Positions 24,956 to 35,950 are shown, counted from the first letter of the stretch. The stretch: DNA of 64,000 nt from Pratylenchus scribneri (GCA_030063045.1 JAQSEB010000071.1:924001-988000); one strand, 5' to 3'. Notes: a model not told the origin generated them from the sequence alone. A program made the numbers and translations.

Positions 24956-26651
24956 ATGTTACAATTTAATGATCGAAAATTGTTTATCAAACTTCTAAAC
25001 CGGACAATATTGCCATCCAGTAGAAATATTGTTAGAATTCCTGACTGGGAATATCATGTAAAATATTTTCTTATTTAATTTGATAAAATATTTTTCAGAT
25101 CCGATTTGATCAAAGACAAGGCCGAAAACGACCAAACCAAGATGCGCTTGACCGCTTGAAACGATTAAACAATGGTTTCTTTTTTGATTATTAAATAAAA
25201 TATTTAAAATGGCGAAAAGATTATAATAGTATAGTTTAAGGGAGGGCCCACACATTCATAGACGAAATATACCCAAATTGGATAGAGCTGGTCAAGACGC
25301 ATTGAATGGTATATAATTTGGTTATGGTTTGGTCAACAATTAATGGGGTTTTAAACGGTTTAAACCACATTTTGGTTTGGTCAACAATTAAAGGGTTTTA
25401 AACCGGTTTAAACCACATTTTGGTTTGGTCAAAATTAAAGGGTATTAAACGGTTTAAACCACATTTCGATTTTTGGTTCAAAGCTAAATTAGAATTGGTT
25501 AAACCCAAAGCCAAAACATAATCAAATGATGCGTCTTGATGAAATCTATCGATTGAGTATAAAGTTTATAGGATAGAAATTGAACCGTTATAATCTTTTA
25601 ACCATTTCCTTTTTCCGCCATTTAAACATTTCCCATAAAAATTTATAGGAATGTGGATTCGGGCCAAACCGGGACGATACAATGGACATTATAAGAAGGA
25701 TGAATATGATCAGAAATTGAATGATCAATGGGAAACATGCACAAAAGAGCAATGTGCAATGTTGGATGCGGTTTGTCAATTTTTGACTTCTAATAAATCA
25801 GAAACCGCTTTTAGACCTTACAGACCTTATACCAATTTGTAGATCTCATCGAGACGCATTAAATGGTATATAAAATGTCAGGTTTTTGCCCAAAATTAAA
25901 GTGGTTTAAAACCAAAACACGAAAACGGTTTAAAAGATTTAATACCCTTTAATTTTGACCAAACCATGAAAATTATATACCAATCGACGCTTCTCGGTGA
26001 GATCTACAAAATGGTATAAGGTTTGTATTATCTAAAACCGGTTTCTGATTTATTAGAAGCCAAAACTACTTTTGGAGGAAAATTGGTACTTTTCCGTTAT
26101 CTGTGAGCAGTTTTTTTTGGTCAACTGGGGAAAGGTATCGGTGATCCTCATTCCTCATGGGTCATCCGGCATAGGGTTAGGGTCTTTAAGGGATAGGTTA
26201 TCATTTCACATATCCCAAACCCCACCCTTAATCACCTTAAGCTTAAGGGGAAACCCTTCCTTCTCCTTCCTTCTTTTTCAAAATCTCCTCACAGATAACG
26301 GAAAAGTATCGAAATATTTACTCTTTAAAATATTTAAATTGTTAAAATTTTCAGATGATGACCCCATTCTGGCTTCGCCCCAAACACTATGTCAACGACC
26401 CGTTCGAACCGTACCACACCCGGTATGACATCCAATCGCCGCGTGTCAATGAGAAGAAGCGATTTGTTCGAGAGAGGCCTAAAATTTTGCTGGACGATTT
26501 GACCGCCGACCGTTTCTTTGATCGCCTACCACCGCACAAAACCAAGTCCACTTTGTTGATTGAACAAGTGCGGTCGGATATGCCAAAATTACTGAAAAAT
26601 GCAAGCAAGAAACAATTATCTTTGCCCATTTCCATTGTTGAACAAGAATAA
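24956..26651 (+). CDS. mrpl-35: Mitochondrial ribosomal protein bL35m
   Basis: Exons are 24956-25057, 25099-25174, 25649-25770 and 26355-26651, giving 198 aa (human MRPL35 is of similar length). It is a structural protein of the large mitochondrial ribosomal subunit. The diagnostic stretch runs [19 protein letters not shown], then the [14 protein letters not shown] junction and [18 protein letters not shown], matching the bL35m pattern of a basic helix followed by Leu-Asp-Lys-Met, Phe-Trp and Asp-Pro-(Tyr/Phe)-x-x-Tyr-His. The N-terminus is presumably a mitochondrial targeting region. The TAA stop overlaps an AATAAA poly(A) signal (26647-26652). Both larger introns contain repeats (R1 in intron 2; R5 and R13 in intron 3). 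YKT6 starts only 105 bp downstream. Confidence 0.9.
25223..25602. mobile_element. R1 element in mrpl-35 intron 2
   Basis: It starts GTTTAAGGGAGGGCCCACAC and ends near GATAGAAATTGAACCGTTATAA, with three GGTTTAAACCACATTT units. It fills nearly the whole intron. Confidence 0.82.
25793..26055. mobile_element. R5 element in mrpl-35 intron 3
   Basis: The terminal inverted repeats are TAATAAATCAGAAACCG and CGGTTTCTGATTTATTA. The interior shares GTAGATCTCATCGAGACGCA and GGTATATAAAATGTCAGG with the copies at 42.3 and 53.0 kb. Confidence 0.88.
26082..26318. mobile_element. R13: MITE-like element with GGTACTTTTCCGTTATCTG ends
   Basis: GGTACTTTTCCGTTATCTGT on the left mirrors ACAGATAACGGAAAAGTATC on the right, in mrpl-35 intron 3 directly beside the R5 copy. 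I see one copy in the window. Confidence 0.8.
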
Positions 26652-26756
26652 AATTTATTGATTTTTTTTTGTTTTTTATTCAAAGAATTTTGTTTAAATT
26701 TCAAAATTTATTTTAATTTTGATTAATTTTTATCGATTTTTTCAATAAAATAGAAA

Positions 26757-29700
26757 ATGAAATTGCTCGCCATTGTCATCTTGCACAAAAATCCAACGAC
26801 CAACAAAGTGACCATTTTCAAAGGGGCATACGAGCTGAATGGGTTCAGCTTTTTCACCAAGAAAAATGCACAGGTTTAATATTATATATAAAAAATTTCA
26901 AGTGAATTTTTCTCTATACCCGAATTTATCTAGGATTTAAGTTGCAATCATAGCTACAAAATGTATGATTTATAATGTTACGGGCAATCAGAAATTGGTC
27001 ATATCAGTCAGAAATTGCCCCTAACCTTTAGCTGAGTAATCTTGGAAATTTCGACTTTTAGGTAACCGAAAGACTTGAGAATAGGTTCATTCGACTCGAC
27101 ATGGTCGATTTAATCTACGAAATTCAAACTGTTTTAAGCTTGTTTTTAAAAGTTGAACAGTTGTTTAAACCCAAACCGGTTTTGGTTTATAAACTTTTGT
27201 TTAAGCCCTAATACCAGTTTGAAATTAAAATTTCATAATGTAAATCGATCATGGCGAATCGACTGAGCCTATTCGCGCGATTTTGCGTCATCTGAAACCC
27301 GAGATTTCCAAAATTGCCCAGCTACAGGACTGCTGAGGGCAATTCCGGAGACAATTTTCGAGATTGTCCGTAACATATAATACATTTTGGAGATTGGAGT
27401 CAATTCCTAAATCCGAGAGTAGTGGAAGATGGTAAAAATGGGGGTAATAAGCATTCATTTTCTATCCTAACTGGAAAGATGATGGGATTTCATAGGTTTG
27501 GGTCAAAGGTTCGAATCACACCAGGGTCAAATAATTTTTTTCTGAACTAAAGCGAGGAAAATGATTTTTGAAGTGGATTTAATAATGTTAAATATTTTTA
27601 TAGGAATTCATGCAATTCACGTCAACATTGGTTGCACAGCGTTCGGCCACTCCAAGTCGGAGTTCAATAAAAGAGGGCGAATATTTCGTCCATTGCTATG
27701 CACGACACGACAATTTGGTTGGAGTTTGCATAACGGATGAGGAGTGAGTTGATGGTTAAAAATTGGATAGGAAGCGGATTTTTTAGGATTTGAACTATTT
27801 AAAATCATATTTTGAGAATTGGGAAATGCATTTTTTGAGAATTGAGCATATTTTTACATAAATTTTTGATCTATTTTTACATATTTTGTCATTTTTGAAG
27901 GAAAATTCACTAGAAAAATGCTATAAAAACAGAATTTTCTATTTGGAAGTTCCCGAAACATATTTTTTTTGCAAATTTTACAATAAAAAAACATGAATAA
28001 ATAACCAATTTTATGAGACATAAACCCATGAATTTTCATTTTTTTGAAACATTTTTTTTATCTATTTACCTATTTTAGTATTTTTTGAAAGAAAATTTAT
28101 TTGAAAAATGCTATAAAAAATCACCCATTCTTGAGGTTCCCGAGCCCTGTTTTGACACTTATTTGACACTTATTCATAGAAAATTTCATTACAAAAATGA
28201 AAAAAAATCCTGAAACCTATTTTGGCACTTTTTCAGGGGAAATTTCATTATAAAAAGCCATTAAAATATATAAAATTATATATTTTTGAGATGCCAGGAA
28301 CATATTTTTGACGAAATTTTGGTAAAATTTCATTAGAAAAATGCAATAAAATTTTCAATTTTGAGGTTCCCTAAACCTTATTTTTTGGTAAATTGAGGAA
28401 AATTTCATTAGAAAATGCAATAAAATACCAAAAATAACCAATTTTGAGGTTCACGAAACCTATTTTTTGACAATTACGAAAATCGAAAAAACCTAAAAGG
28501 TAACCAATTTTGTGATTTTTGTGCGATCTAAAAATAAGCTCCCTAATAATATGGAAAATTTCGGGCGAACGATGAATAAATGTGAATATTTTTCCTAAAG
28601 ATATCAATCGAGGGTGGCGTTCAGCCTGTTGAACAAAGTTTTGGGCGATTTCAGCGAACACATTCCACAAATGGAATGGCCGGCATTTTCCAGCGAAAAT
28701 GACTGCTCATATGATCGATTGCCAATGTTTCTGGCCAAATGGCAAAATCCACGAGAGGCGGATGCACTCACACGTGTTCAGGTAAAATACGAAGGGAATA
28801 AAATTTAATGGAAAATATTTCAAATTACCAAAATGAGTTTAACGGTTTAATGTTTTGTTCTTTACTTCCAAACCTTACACCCAATCGATTGATCTTGTCA
28901 AGACGAATCATTTGATTTTATTTTGGCTCTGGGTTTAGCCAATTCTAACTCTAACTTAGTTTTGAACCAAAAAACCAAAATGGTTCTAAACCGTTTAAAA
29001 CCTTTTTTTTAATTTTGAATCACTAAACGAAATGGGTTTTTTTAAATAAACCCATAAACTCTTTTTGAACCGAAACCGGTTCAAACTGTTTAAAACACTT
29101 TAATTTTGAACCAAAACCGGTTTAAAATGCCTTAATTTTTGAACTAGAAACCAAAATGGGTTTAATAGTTTAAAACCTTTTAATTTTGAACCAAAAACCC
29201 AAATGTAGTTTAAACCGTTTAAAACCCTTTATTGTTGACCAAACCAAAATGTGGTTTAAACCGTTTAAAACCCTTTAATTGTTGACCAAACCAAAATGTG
29301 GTTTAAACCGTTTAAAACCCTTTAATTGTTGACCAAACCATAACCAAATTATATACCATTCAATGCATCTTGACCAGCTCAATCCAATTTTGGGTATATT
29401 TGGTTTGTGAATTTGTGGGACAAACCCTCCTTAAACCATTATATTATTTTGGCATTATTTGTACTCTTTTCCGGCAATTTTCAATATTTTGACATTTTGA
29501 AAAAAAATTTTCGAAATTTTGAAAAAAATTTTTCGAAATTTTAAAATTTTTTTTCGATATTTTGAAATTTTTCGATAATTTCAATATTTTTCGACCAATT
29601 AATTACAATTAAAATTTATTTATTTCACTCATTTGCAGGACGAAGTGGAAGAGACCAAAGTTGTTTTGCACAACACGATGCAATCCGTGCTGGAGAGGGG

Positions 29701-29806
29701 CGAAAAGCTGGATGATTTGATCAAGGCCAGCGAAAATTTGTCCGACCAAAGCAAAATGTTCTATACACAAGCGAAGAAGATGAACAAATGTTGCAATTAT
29801 GTTTGA
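26757..29806 (+). CDS. ykt-6: R-SNARE YKT6 (longin SNARE)
   Basis: Exons are 26757-26873, 27604-27743, 28601-28781 and 29639-29806, giving 201 aa (human YKT6 is 198 aa). It is a membrane-fusion SNARE acting in ER-Golgi and endolysosomal transport. The N-terminal longin domain (KLLAIVILHKNP, SGx-type core, HCYARHDNLVGVCITDEEY) spans roughly residues 1-135. The SNARE helix runs from about 140 (EVEETKVVLHNTMQSVLERG, then KLDDLIKASENLSDQSKMFY). The zero-layer Arg is at ERGEKLD. The protein ends KKMNKCCNYV, the twin cysteine expected for palmitoylation and prenylation, in a somewhat unusual C-N-Y-V box. There is no transmembrane segment, as expected. It starts 105 bp after mrpl-35, with an acceptor-like AATAAAATAG just before AAAATG, so it is probably trans-spliced from an operon. 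Confidence 0.94.
26968..27385. mobile_element. R12: element with ATAATGTTACGGGCAATC ends in ykt-6 intron 1
   Basis: ATAATGTTACGGGCAATC at about 26970 mirrors GATTGTCCGTAACATATAAT at about 27362. Internal sequence (CATTCGACTCGACATGGTCG, GTTTAAACCCAAACCGG) is shared with the large array in the nlp-10-like intron at 32.9-34.25 kb. Confidence 0.78.
27470..27560 (+). repeat. tRNA-like fragment
   Basis: GGTCAAAGGTTCGAATCACACC resembles a tRNA B box and acceptor-side arm, but no complete cloverleaf could be traced. It may be a SINE fragment. Confidence 0.35.
27840..28500. repeat. Degenerate tandem repeat in ykt-6 intron 2
   Basis: Repeated units contain AAATTTCATTAGAAAAATGC and TTTTGAGGTTCCCGAAACC, about 100-140 bp apart. 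Related single units occur near 10160-10340, 3120-3400 and 46915-47050. Confidence 0.6.
28832..29447. mobile_element. R1 element with three core units in ykt-6 intron 3
   Basis: It starts GTTTAACGGTTTAATGTTTT and ends CCTCCTTAAACCATTATATT. Three clean units containing GTTTAAACCGTTTAAAACCC lie at 29210-29340. It is the longest R1 copy in the window. Confidence 0.85.
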
Positions 29807-31360
29807 ATGATGAAAAAAATATTTAAATGAATCTTTTTTTCCTATTTTTTGTCTTCCAATTTAATCCAAAATACAACTAAATTTCTTGGACATTGAATTT
29901 TTCCTCCCAAAAAATTTCACACATTTCTTTTTTCTAATTTCTTTCTATCTTATTCCAATTCCATAAAATTTTCTTCGAAATCATCTCCAATTATTTTTAT
30001 TTCACATTCTGAATTAACGATGAATGTAGTAAAATTGGATAAATTCATAGTATTTGGGAAGGAATTTGTCTGCATTAAGCATTGTGGTGGACATTGGACA
30101 ATACATAGAATTTAAACTTTTTTTTGCCCCAAGGCTCAAAGAGGAAATTGCCAATTCGGGAAAGCGATATACTATTAGCTGAACTAGATTCCTTCACAGG
30201 GAACATTTCACCAGCAGACAATTCCCATTTGAGGTAAAAATGGTAAGATCATGAAGATGAATAGAAAATATTCCGAAAATTTTGCTCAATTTTTTACTCA
30301 TTTCAGCATTCCAATTCAATGTGGTATAACGTATAAATTGACTGGGAAAGGGACATGAAAAAAGCAACAAAAAATGAAAAAATATCGCCAAGAAAAAATT
30401 TATTTTGGAAAAAGAAAAGAAAGCTAGAATCTCGGTGTGCTTAAAGAGGAAAATCAGTGAGAGAATTTGGCCATAATTTTTTGTTGAGGATTTGCCAATG
30501 AAAGGAAGGGGGAGGCGGAGGGATATAATTTTAAGGTTATGAAAATGCCGATTTTTCAGCACGAAGTTCTGATAAAAAAATAGTAATCTTATACTCTAGT
30601 AATAATACTAAAATAAATCAAATTCAATAATTATTTATAAATTATAATTATTTTCAATAATTTGATAGTATTCATTTTTATCTAATTAGATGTTAAATTT
30701 ATGTGTTTAGGGAATGAAAATTGGATGAATCATTTTATCAAAATTCGATGATTTTGTTCACAATCCCATTTATTACCTTTTCATAATAAATAAATTTTAT
30801 TCATTTTCATTATTTTAATTAATAAAAATGAAGGAAAATGACCTAAATTATTGATTAAATTTTTAAATTATAAAGATAATATTTTCTAAAAAAAATTATT
30901 GTTTAACGTCAATAATGAAGAATAATGCCTAAATTAAGGACCTTTCCTATTCGTCCTACTGTACCCCCACTTTTTGCCTAATAGTCCCGTCATCCTATCA
31001 ATCAAATAATGCCCCAACCAATCTCTGCCTTTATAAATCCACCATTTTTTTTATTCCATAGAGGCTTTTTTTACCCTTCACATTTTTATTACATTTTCCG
31101 GCACAATAAATAAAGAATTAATTAAAAAACTCGTCTAATTCCTCACACTCTAATTTTTCTTGAGGGGTTGAAAAACAATTCCCCATGGGGGAAATTAAAT
31201 GAGGTTATGGCCCACAGCTCTAGCTCCAAATCACTTTAGCCCTAGATAAGGATAGTATGCCTCAACCTTCTTGTGTCTCTCTCCTTCCTCTTTCCTTTTT
31301 ATACTCAATTTTCCCATTTTGATTCGATTTGATTCTCTTTTTAATTCAGCTTATCCAATT
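29807..31360. other. Intergenic region upstream of the small membrane-protein gene
   Basis: The region is AT-rich with no convincing gene. A partial R2 end lies at about 30120-30195 (GGAAATTGCCAATTCGGG). A TATA-like CTTTATAAATCC lies at about 31029, and CTTTTTAATTCAG at 31338-31349 looks like a splice or trans-splice acceptor just before the next ATG. Confidence 0.5.
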
Positions 31361-31615
31361 ATGCCTCTTAGACAATGCAAATCATCAAATGGTTGGAAAT
31401 GGAAAATCGTTGGCAAGAAGAAAACCGCAAGATTCTACAGCAGGAAGCGGAACAACAACAATGGCAAACAAAAAGAAAAGTCCAACCCAAATATGATTGT
31501 GTTCATCGAATCGGTGATGGCCGTCATAATCGGAGCAATCATTGTCTGTGCAATTTTCAGCGTACAAATTTTGGCAATGTACATGTTTGGCAATAATGAT
31601 GACGATGAAGAATGA
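31361..31615 (+). CDS. Small single-span membrane protein, unknown function
   Basis: An uninterrupted 84-aa frame starts MPLRQCKSSNGWKWK. It has a strongly basic N-terminal half with KKKTARFYSRKRNNNN, one hydrophobic helix (about residues 46-74, MIVFIESVMAVIIGAIIVCA and following) and a short acidic tail (GNNDDDEE). The charge pattern suggests N-terminus in the cytosol. An acceptor-like TTTTTAATTCAG lies about 11 bases before the ATG, so I chose this start over the longer frame from 31271. AATAAA lies 3 bases after the stop. I do not recognise the family. The combination of acceptor, open frame and poly(A) signal supports a real gene. Confidence 0.6.
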   Translation: MPLRQCKSSNGWKWKIVGKKKTARFYSRKRNNNNGKQKEKSNPNMIVFIESVMAVIIGAIIVCAIFSVQILAMYMFGNNDDDEE

Positions 31616-31794
31616 ATGAATAAAGGACAAAAATATACACAATTTGGAACAAATGCAATAATTTTTTTATAAATGTTTTATTTAATTCAAATTTTTTAAC
31701 ATTGTTGTGAATGAAAAATGAATGTACTTTAGTAAAATTGATTGGATAAATTATAAAATATATAGCATTTTGGACAGAATTTTTCGGTATTATT

Positions 31795-32112
31795 AACCCT
31801 AATAAGGCTCAATGTCTTATTAACCAATTTGGAAAGGCGATATGCCTTTAAAAAGTTCAGAGTGTCCTCTACAATTTGGCCTTTTTAAATTTTATAAAAT
31901 CCAAGCTCCAAGCTTTTAAAAATGTTACATGTCTTTGAGTGGAATAACCCCGAATTTGTTTGTTGAAGGAAAAGTCGCTTATTTTGCAAATTATTTTAAC
32001 ATTTCAAAAACAATTAGAATTGGCCACTTTTTAGAGGACATTTAGGGCTTTCAAATGGCATATCGCCTTCCTGAATTGGTTGATTCCTTCTCGAGTTATG
32101 GCCAAAATATTT
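31795..32112 (-). mobile_element. R2 element downstream of the small membrane-protein gene
   Basis: It carries AAAGGCGATATGCC near the left end and CCTTCTCGAGTTATGGCC on the right, with the standard core (AAGTCGCTTATTTTGCAAAT). The outermost left end has decayed. Confidence 0.8.
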
Positions 32113-32164
32113 TCCTAGGTATTGGCCGTACTCAATCGTCCTATTTTGTAATGCCTACCTTGGT

Positions 32165-32300
32165 TGGGGCTAATCCCCGGTGAACTAATTTCCGCCATTG
32201 CCACCGTTGTTTGGGTATTTTCAATTCTAGCCATGCTACTATTACTTTCCCCGAGAATAATGCCATTCATTATTATTGCCGGCGATTCTTCTCATTCAAC
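32165..32300 (-). pseudogene. Inverted, displaced copy of part of a ZP-gene ectodomain exon
   Basis: Read on the minus strand this closely parallels 43875-44005 of the ZP-domain gene. The shared pattern is MxGII, then IENxQTTVAMAE, then S-S-x-G-x-x-P. The copy is open for about 40 codons and is bracketed by an acceptor-like GAGAAG and a donor-like GGTAGGC. No flanking ZP exons are present nearby, so it is most likely a relict. Confidence 0.72.
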
Positions 32301-32713
32301 ATTTTTTTGCTGTTCCAATCGTTGATTTCTTTTTTTTGGGCCATTGAACCCTAGTCCTAATCCTGCTGATGACCCATTAGAGGGGACCCTTTACTTTTTC
32401 CATCTTGTGGAAAAAAGCGGACCTAACTAAACAACTATCTTTCTAAGTCTGTTCTGATTTATAATTCTGAATACTTACTAATTTAATTCTGATTAATTTC
32501 CATTGTTTTTATAGAATTTCTATGACGATGTTGTGGTTGGAAATAAAGTCAATTTTTATGTAAAATTTAACCAATCATTCAAATCAATCAAAATTATAAA
32601 ATGATGCATAATTTGTGAACCAAATCAACATCGTGGATGGGGATTTTTGCTTTTTATTCATCATCGTGGTCCATTCCATTTTTTTGCTTGGGGGCTCCCT
32701 TTTTTTTGCTTGT

Positions 32714-35117
32714 TCAACGTCCAAAAATGCCACCATTGAATGGGACGGCCCGGTTGGGGCGGCTCAGGATGAAAGAGGGTTCAGCAGCGACAAGATGGCT
32801 GCCTCCATTGTTATTACTTCGTTTGCCATAAATTCCACCGGAATAGGGCAACATTGCCGCCGCCCGTTTGCCGTAAATTCCGCCTAATTATAATTTTTGA
32901 ATAGATTCGTAAATGTTTTTGTGGCTACCAATTTCAGAAATTGGCCAATTCTGGAAATGGCCGTATTGGCCAATCAATTTCGGAAATCTCGACTTCCAGG
33001 TAACCGAAAAACTTGAGAATAGGCTCATTCGACTCGGCATGGTCAATTTAGTCTATGAAATTTCTAATTTTAAACCAATTTGAGATTATTTTGAAAAACT
33101 GAACCGTTGTTTAAACCCAAACCGGATTAGATTTATATAGCTCAACTTAGAGACTCGAAAATTGGCTCATTCGACTCAGCCTGGTCGAATTTATCTATGA
33201 AAGTTCAAAACCGGTTTGAGCTTGTTTTGAAAAGAGCCGAACCGTTATTTAAACCCAAACCGGTTTTGCTTTACTAACTTTTGACTATGTCTTAATATTA
33301 ATACTATGTCGATAATAGACTCATTCGATTTTGGCATGATCGATTTAGTATATGAAATTTCAAATTCAAACCTTTCGAGTTTGGCTTTAAAAGTTGAACC
33401 GTTGTTTAAACCCAAACCGGTTTCGCTTTATCAACTTTTGCCTAAGCCCTAATACTGGTATGAAATTGAAATTTCATAAACTAAATCGACTATGCCGAGT
33501 CGAATAAGCCTATTTTCAAGTTTTTGGGTAGCCTAGAAGTCGAGATTTTAGAAGTTTAAACCCAAACCGGTTTCGCTTTATTAACTTTAGCCTATGTCTT
33601 AATCGGTTTGAAATTGAAATTTCATAGACCAAATCGACCATGCCGAGTCGAATGAGCCTATTCTCAATTCTATGAGTTGCCTAGAAGTCGAGATTTTAGA
33701 AGTTTAAACCCGAACCGGTTTAGGTTTACTAACTAATGCCTATGTCTTAATACAAGTCTGAAATTGAAATTTCATAAACTAAATCGATCATGTCGAGTCG
33801 AGTGAGTCTATTTTTCAAGTTTTTGGTAGCCAAGAAGTCGAGATTTTAGAAGTTTAAACCCGAACCGGTTTAGATTTTACTAACTTTTGCCTATATTTTA
33901 ATAACTTTCTGAAATTGTAAATTCATAGACTAAATCGACTATGCCGATTCGAATGTGTCTATTTTCAAGTTTTTGGTGGTTTAGAAGTAAAGATTTTAGA
34001 AGTTTAAACCCAAACCGGTTTAGGATTACCAACTTATGAGTATGTCTTAATACTAGTCTGAAATTAAAATTTCATAAACTAAATCGACTATGACGATTCG
34101 AATGAGCCTATTTTCGGGTCTCTGGGTTACCTATAAGTCGAGATTTCCAAGATTGACAAGGTTAAAGGCTTGACCAATTCGGGAAATAGCCGATTTCTTA
34201 AATTGCCCTAGGCCAATTTCCCAATTTTCCATAACATAAATGTTATAAACACCTGAATAAGGAAGCATGGCTCGCTTGTTGTTGAACATTTCCTCCGAAT
34301 TTCCTTCATCCATTTCAATGCTATTTTGTGCCGCCATCAATTCCTGCACTCGGCTGCGCAGCTCATTCAATTCCTTTCGCATTCCATCCAATTCCGGGGA
34401 CATCCTCATTTCTTTAAGGACATAACATTTTCCATTATAGAATAAATTAGGTATTTTTGAGCTTTACATTTAGATTTTAACACCTATACCCAAAATTCAT
34501 TCCCTGGATTCCCTTGAAACGGGATTTTTCAGTATCTTTGGCCTCTTCTTTTGGCCATATCTGGAGAAGGAAGCAACCAATTCAAGAAGGGGATATGCCA
34601 TTTTTAAGCCCTAAATGTTCTCTAAAAAGTGGCTTTTCTAATTGTTTTTTGAAATGTTAAAACAATTTGTAAAATAAGCGGCTTTTCCTCCAACCAAACA
34701 AATATTCGGGTTTATTCCATTCAAAGACATCTAACTTTTTTTAAAGCCTGGATTTTATACATTTAAAATGGCCAAATTGTTGAGGACACTTTGGGCTTTC
34801 AAATAGTATATCGCCTTCCTAAATTGGCATTTGCCTCATTGAGCTAGAGGTCAAAGAATATCAGAGGTATTGAAACATTTCCCAGTGCTATTTTTACACA
34901 TTTTTAATTCCGTTTGGGGCCCTTCCTTGAGGTTTGGGGGTGTTCAAAAATATTTGGGCAGACAAAATAAACAAAAAAAAAAATCTAAATTGAGAATTTG
35001 TTTTCCAAACTAACCTGCTCTGATCCCTTCCAAAGGCCACAACAATAGGAAGGAGGAAAGAAGGACAAGGATGGGTGCCATTGGCCGCCAACAAATTTGA
35101 GTCGTCATTTGATGCAT
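32714..35117 (-). CDS. nlp-10: nlp-10-like neuropeptide precursor (GGxY/F-amides)
   Basis: Exons are 35117-35015, 34411-34253 and 32883-32714, giving a 143-aa secreted precursor. A signal peptide (MAPILVLLSSFLLLWPLEG region, residues 13-31, cleavage near IRAG) is followed by a coiled-coil-like spacer (GMRKELNELRSRVQELMAAQ) and dibasic-flanked peptides. KR-AMLPYSGGIY-GKR and AAAMLPYSGGIY-GKR give two GGIY-amides. The C-terminus AVPFNGGIF-GR, preceded by Arg, gives a GGIF-amide. Glycine before the basic residues is the amidation signal. The peptides match the C. elegans NLP-10 style (PFNGGMY/PFSGGMY-amide), with Ile replacing Met. The first peptide is split by intron 2 within its SGG. Intron 2 carries an unusual repeat array. 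Family assignment is by peptide pattern; receptor and function are unknown. Confidence 0.85.
32890..34250. repeat. R12-related element expanded into a tandem array (nlp-10-like intron 2)
   Basis: The outer parts resemble the R12 element of ykt-6 intron 1 (CTCGACTTCCAGGTAACCG on the left; its complement near 34130 on the right). Inside are about six units of roughly 150-160 bp, each with GTTTAAACCCAAACCGGTTT, TGAAATTGAAATTTCATA and CCGAGTCGAATGAGCCTATT. It occupies almost the whole 1.37-kb intron. Confidence 0.82.
34535..34862 (+). mobile_element. R2 element in nlp-10-like intron 1
   Basis: TTTTGGCCATATCTGGAGAAGG is at the left end and CATTGAGCTAGAGGTCAAAG at the right, with the typical core GAAATGTTAAAACAATTTGT. 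Confidence 0.84.
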
Positions 35118-35618
35118 TTTTGAGGGTATAATAGGTAATTTGTGGGTATTTTTAGGTTCGAAAAGGATGTGAGGGGATGGCTGGAGCTGGCTTAAAATTT
35201 GAATGGGGGAAATCGAATCAAAAAATTGTTTTGTTAAAATTGGAAGAAAAGCGGAGGGAAAAGGGAGGGGGTCACGGCAAAAAGGAGGGAGCCACAGAGT
35301 AAACATAATTTCCGGGAATTGCCAATTCCAATGCCAACACTTTTGAATTTTTTAAGGAAAAGGAAATAGGGGAAGGAAGGGAACAGCGCATGGCCCAAGT
35401 TAAGTTGGTGGCCACTGGCTTCTTTTGTTGTGTTGCTTTTTTGCTTTGCTTTGCTTACACAAATTGTTGGGCAAAGGAGGGAAAAGTGGAGGAGGAGGAG
35501 AAGCCACCGACATATGTCCAGCTGTGCCGAGTTAAAAAAGTCTGATGGAATGGAAAATGGGTGGTTGGTTTTGGTTGACATTTGACCAAAGTTGTGGCAA
35601 ACGAGAGACAGTCGTCGG

Positions 35619-35950
35619 ACCAAGTCTGCGCCATTTAAAATAACTCATCAAGAACTGAACCAAATTTTAATGATTTTGCAATCAAATTAAAGAGCAGACT
35701 TTCGGCTATCCAATGAAATTAATTTTATTTAAATTGGTTCAGAATTGATGAGCACAAAAAATCATTCAAAATGATCTTTATTATGGATTAGCGAAATTTT
35801 CAAGGGTTTTTGGGCAGAATTTTGCCAATTCTGAACCAATTTAAATAAAATTATTTTCATTTGATAGCCAAAAGTCTGCTCTTTAATTTAACAAACAAAA
35901 TCATCAAAATTCTTACCGTCCTCTGACGAATTATTATAAATTCTCTCATC
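35619..35950. mobile_element. R3 palindromic element upstream of the nlp-10-like gene
   Basis: The left arm is ATAACTCATCAAGAACTGAA, then AAAGAGCAGACTTTCGGC. The right arm is the near-complement (GCCAAAAGTCTGCTCTTTAA). The whole element is a long imperfect hairpin of about 300 bp. Confidence 0.82.

Noticed and set aside
32615..32887. Plus-strand 90-aa frame over the nlp-10-like last exon
   Set aside because: It is the antisense shadow of the minus-strand exon that encodes the amidated peptides.
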